This document shows positions 18,907 to 20,824 of a stretch of DNA of 20,824 nucleotides, piece by piece. The stretch is taken from the NCBI GenBank assembly GCA_019115725.1, contig DXCY01000195.1, positions 1 to 20,824 of the forward strand, in the 5' to 3' direction. The stretch's first letter is position 1. Each line of letters opens with the position of its first letter. The notes under the pieces were generated by a model. The model saw only the letters and a list, made by a program, of their open reading frames with translations, was not told the origin of the DNA and searched no databases. The position numbers and the translations under genes are program-made. The DNA comes from Candidatus Luteimonas excrementigallinarum. Its GTDB lineage: Bacteria; Pseudomonadota; Gammaproteobacteria; Xanthomonadales; Xanthomonadaceae.

Positions 18907-20273
18907 TTCTTTGCAGGGCGCTGCCAGCGGTCGTTGAGGCTCTGCCGGGAGCGGCCGATGCCCAGGGTACCGGCCGGCACGTCGTAGGTGATGGTGGAGC
19001 CGGCCGCGGTGGTGGCTCCGTCCCCAATGCTCACCGGCGCCACCAGCGAGGCGTTGGAGCCGATGAAGGCGTTGTCGCCGATCACCGTGCGCGACTTGTT
19101 CACCCCGTCGTAGTTGCAGGTGATGGTGCCCGCGCCGATGTTGGCACCGGCGCCGATCACCGCATCGCCGAGGTAGCTCAGGTGCCCCGCCTTGCTGCCC
19201 ACGCCCACGGTGGTGTTCTTGGTCTCGACGAAATTGCCGATCTGGGCGCCGTCAGCCAGCACCGTGCCCGGCCGCAGCCGCGCAAACGGGCCGATGCGCG
19301 CCGTGCCTTCGGTCACCACGCCTTCCAGGTCACAGTGGGCACGCACTTCGGTGCCCAGGGTCAGGCGCACGTCACGCAGCCGGCAGAACGGGCCGATCCG
19401 CACGCCATCGCCGAGCTCCACATTGCCCTCGAGCACCACGTCCACGTCGATTTCCACGTCGCGGCCGACGGTGACCTCGCCGCGGATATCCACCCGTGCC
19501 GGATCGGCCACGCGTGCGCCCTGCCGGCACAGCTCACGCACCTGGCGCAGCTGGAACGCGCGCTCGAGCTGCGCCAGCTGCCATGAATCATTGGCGCCTT
19601 CGGCTTCCACCGGGTCGGCGATCAACACCATCTCCGCCGGGCTGAACTCGTCCGCGGCCAGCGCGAACACGTCGGTGAGGTAGTACTCGCCCTGGGCGTT
19701 GTCGTTGGACACGGCGCCCAGCCACCGCTTGAGCGCGGTGGACTCGGCGGCCAGAATGCCGGTGTTGATGATGCCAATGCTGCGCTGCTCGTCGTTGGCG
19801 TCCTTCTCCTCGACGATGGCGGCCACGTGACCTTCGGAATCCCGCACGATGCGGCCGTAGCCGGTCGGGTCCTCCAGCTCGGCCACCAGCACTGCCAGGC
19901 GGGCAGCCCGCTCACCGGCCAGCAAGCCGCGCAGGCTCGCAGCGGTGATCAGCGGCACATCGCCATAGAGCACCAGCACCTCGGCCCCGTCGGGCACGTC
20001 GGCCAGCGCCTGCTGCACGGCATGGCCCGTGCCCAGCCGCTCGGCCTGCTCGGCCCACAGCAGGTCGGGCTGGCCTTTGAGCGCCGCGCGCACCTGGTCA
20101 CCGCCATGGCCATGGACGATATGGATGGCCCCGGGCTCCAGCTTCCGCGCCGCGGCGATCACATGGGCCAGCATCGGCCGGCCGGCCACTTTCTGCAGCA
20201 CCTTGGGCAGGGCCGAGTTCATCCGCTTGCCCTCGCCGGCGGCGAGGATGATCACATGCAGGGGAGCGCTCAT
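18903..20273 (-). CDS. glmU: Bifunctional UDP-GlcNAc pyrophosphorylase / glucosamine-1-phosphate acetyltransferase
   Basis: Cytoplasmic enzyme that acetylates glucosamine-1-phosphate and then couples it to UTP, giving UDP-GlcNAc for peptidoglycan and lipid A. 456 residues, the same as E. coli GlmU. The N-terminal uridyltransferase domain shows LAAGEGKRMNSALPKVLQ, YGDVPLI and ATGYGRI-like DPTGYGRIVRD. The C-terminal left-handed beta-helix shows hexapeptide repeats and the acetyltransferase site SKAGHLSYLGDA and NIGAGTITCNYDGVNK. The ATG at 20273 has CGGA seven bases upstream. It converges on the kinase gene and is divergent from the GtrA gene. Together with glmS it brackets the export operon. 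Confidence 0.98.
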   Translation of the reverse strand: MSAPLHVIILAAGEGKRMNSALPKVLQKVAGRPMLAHVIAAARKLEPGAIHIVHGHGGDQVRAALKGQPDLLWAEQAERLGTGHAVQQALADVPDGAEVLVLYGDVPLITAASLRGLLAGERAARLAVLVAELEDPTGYGRIVRDSEGHVAAIVEEKDANDEQRSIGIINTGILAAESTALKRWLGAVSNDNAQGEYYLTDVFALAADEFSPAEMVLIADPVEAEGANDSWQLAQLERAFQLRQVRELCRQGARVADPARVDIRGEVTVGRDVEIDVDVVLEGNVELGDGVRIGPFCRLRDVRLTLGTEVRAHCDLEGVVTEGTARIGPFARLRPGTVLADGAQIGNFVETKNTTVGVGSKAGHLSYLGDAVIGAGANIGAGTITCNYDGVNKSRTVIGDNAFIGSNASLVAPVSIGDGATTAAGSTITYDVPAGTLGIGRSRQSLNDRWQRPAKK

Positions 20274-20358
20274 ATCAGTTCCGTGAAAGACGAATACGGA
20301 TTCTAACGGGCCGCGCTGCTACGATGCCGCCGGCCCCCTCTGGAGAGCCATTTTCGCC

Positions 20359-20742
20359 TTGAGCCTGCTCCGTCAATCACGCAGCTACCTGATCATCGGC
20401 GGCCTGCAATGGCTGCTGGACTGGGCGGTCATGGTGGCGCTCAGCCACGCCGGCGTTCCGGTACGCCCGGCCAACGTGGCCGGCCGGGTCTGCGGGGCAC
20501 TGATGGGCTACTGGGCCAACGGCAAGTTCACCTTCGCCGGCGAGCACACCACTCTGGGCCCGGTGCAGCTGCGACGTTTCGTTCTGATGTGGATCGGCAC
20601 CACCATCGCCAGCACCTGGGCGATCGGCCAGGTCGACGACCTCCTCGGCCTGCGCTGGGCCTGGCTGGCCAAGCCGCTGGTGGAGCTGGCCCTCGCGGCG
20701 GTCGGCTTCACGCTGTCGCGGCACTGGGTGTATCGGCGGTGA
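20359..20742 (+). CDS. GtrA-family membrane protein
   Basis: 127-residue inner-membrane protein of the GtrA family (PF04138 type), whose members are thought to help move undecaprenyl-linked sugars or to support cell-surface polysaccharide glycosylation. Four hydrophobic segments are seen (about 8-28, 35-55, 73-92 and 100-120). The family-typical RVCGALMGYWANGKFTF lies in the middle, and the C-terminal GFTLSRHWVYRR is characteristic. No ATG or GTG is available upstream of the first helix, so the TTG at 20359 is the start; GGAG lies about 12-13 bases before it. It is divergent from glmU, with about 85 bp between the starts, so it may share a control region. No glycosyltransferase neighbour is visible before the window ends. 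Confidence 0.85.
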   Translation: MSLLRQSRSYLIIGGLQWLLDWAVMVALSHAGVPVRPANVAGRVCGALMGYWANGKFTFAGEHTTLGPVQLRRFVLMWIGTTIASTWAIGQVDDLLGLRWAWLAKPLVELALAAVGFTLSRHWVYRR

Positions 20743-20765
20743 GCCGTGACGGCGGTGGCGGAGGC

Positions 20766-20789
20766 GTCGGGGGCGTAGCCCCGACCTAC
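20766..20789 (-). repeat. REP-like GTAG-headed palindrome (SMAG type)
   Basis: Read on the minus strand, a GTAG head (20789-20786) is followed by a stem of GTCGGGG and CCCCGAC (20785-20779 and 20772-20766) around a 6-nt loop. GTAG-headed imperfect palindromes of this size are the hallmark of SMAG/REP elements in Stenotrophomonas and relatives. They often lie just after genes, and this one begins 24 bp past the GtrA stop. It could also act as a transcription terminator or mRNA-stabilising hairpin. A second GTAG in the opposite orientation at 20804 may open an inverted partner that the window cuts off. Confidence 0.55.
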
Positions 20790-20824
20790 GGGAGCGGCAG
20801 GGCGTAGTCGGAGGCGGCGGGGCG

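Overview
The window is high-GC gammaproteobacterial chromosome. Gene content, protein sequence and GTAG-headed palindromes point to the Xanthomonadaceae (Lysobacter, Luteimonas or Stenotrophomonas type). This assignment is inference from reading; no database comparison was possible.

Left part, minus strand (1-5613): a DUF938 methyltransferase, a Tat-exported aldo/keto reductase and a type II NADH dehydrogenase are followed by a tripartite RND efflux pair, made of a MexA-like lipoprotein adaptor and an AcrB-like pump that runs off the left edge. The pump pair has its own promoter, with a TetR-type palindrome set in the spacer and -10, but no repressor gene is visible next to it. The middle part (about 5740-7390, plus strand) has visibly lower GC and carries small membrane or hypothetical genes, including a YcxB-like protein. 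Next, on the minus strand, come a lipoprotein M28 metallopeptidase (7443-9293) and glmS (9390-11219).

The most interesting part lies between glmS and glmU. Six plus-strand genes (11478-18893) encode a MacA-like membrane fusion protein, a MacB-type ATPase, two different MacB/FtsX-type permeases, an NtrC-type sigma-54 response regulator and an NtrY-like histidine kinase that overlaps the regulator by 4 bp. Upstream of the first gene is a near-consensus -24/-12 sigma-54 promoter (11346-11361), with two GTCCG/CGGAC palindromes 70-100 bp upstream of the expected transcription start. Together this reads as a self-regulated, sigma-54-driven ABC efflux or export module for an unknown substrate, probably linked to the envelope.

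Right end: glmU (minus strand) converges on the kinase gene. A 17-bp perfect inverted repeat spans both stop codons. A divergent GtrA-family membrane protein with a TTG start follows, and then a REP-like GTAG palindrome at the window edge. GlmS and GlmU together supply UDP-GlcNAc for peptidoglycan and LPS, so the export operon sits inside a cell-wall-precursor neighbourhood. No tRNA, rRNA, CRISPR array, IS element or phage gene was seen.
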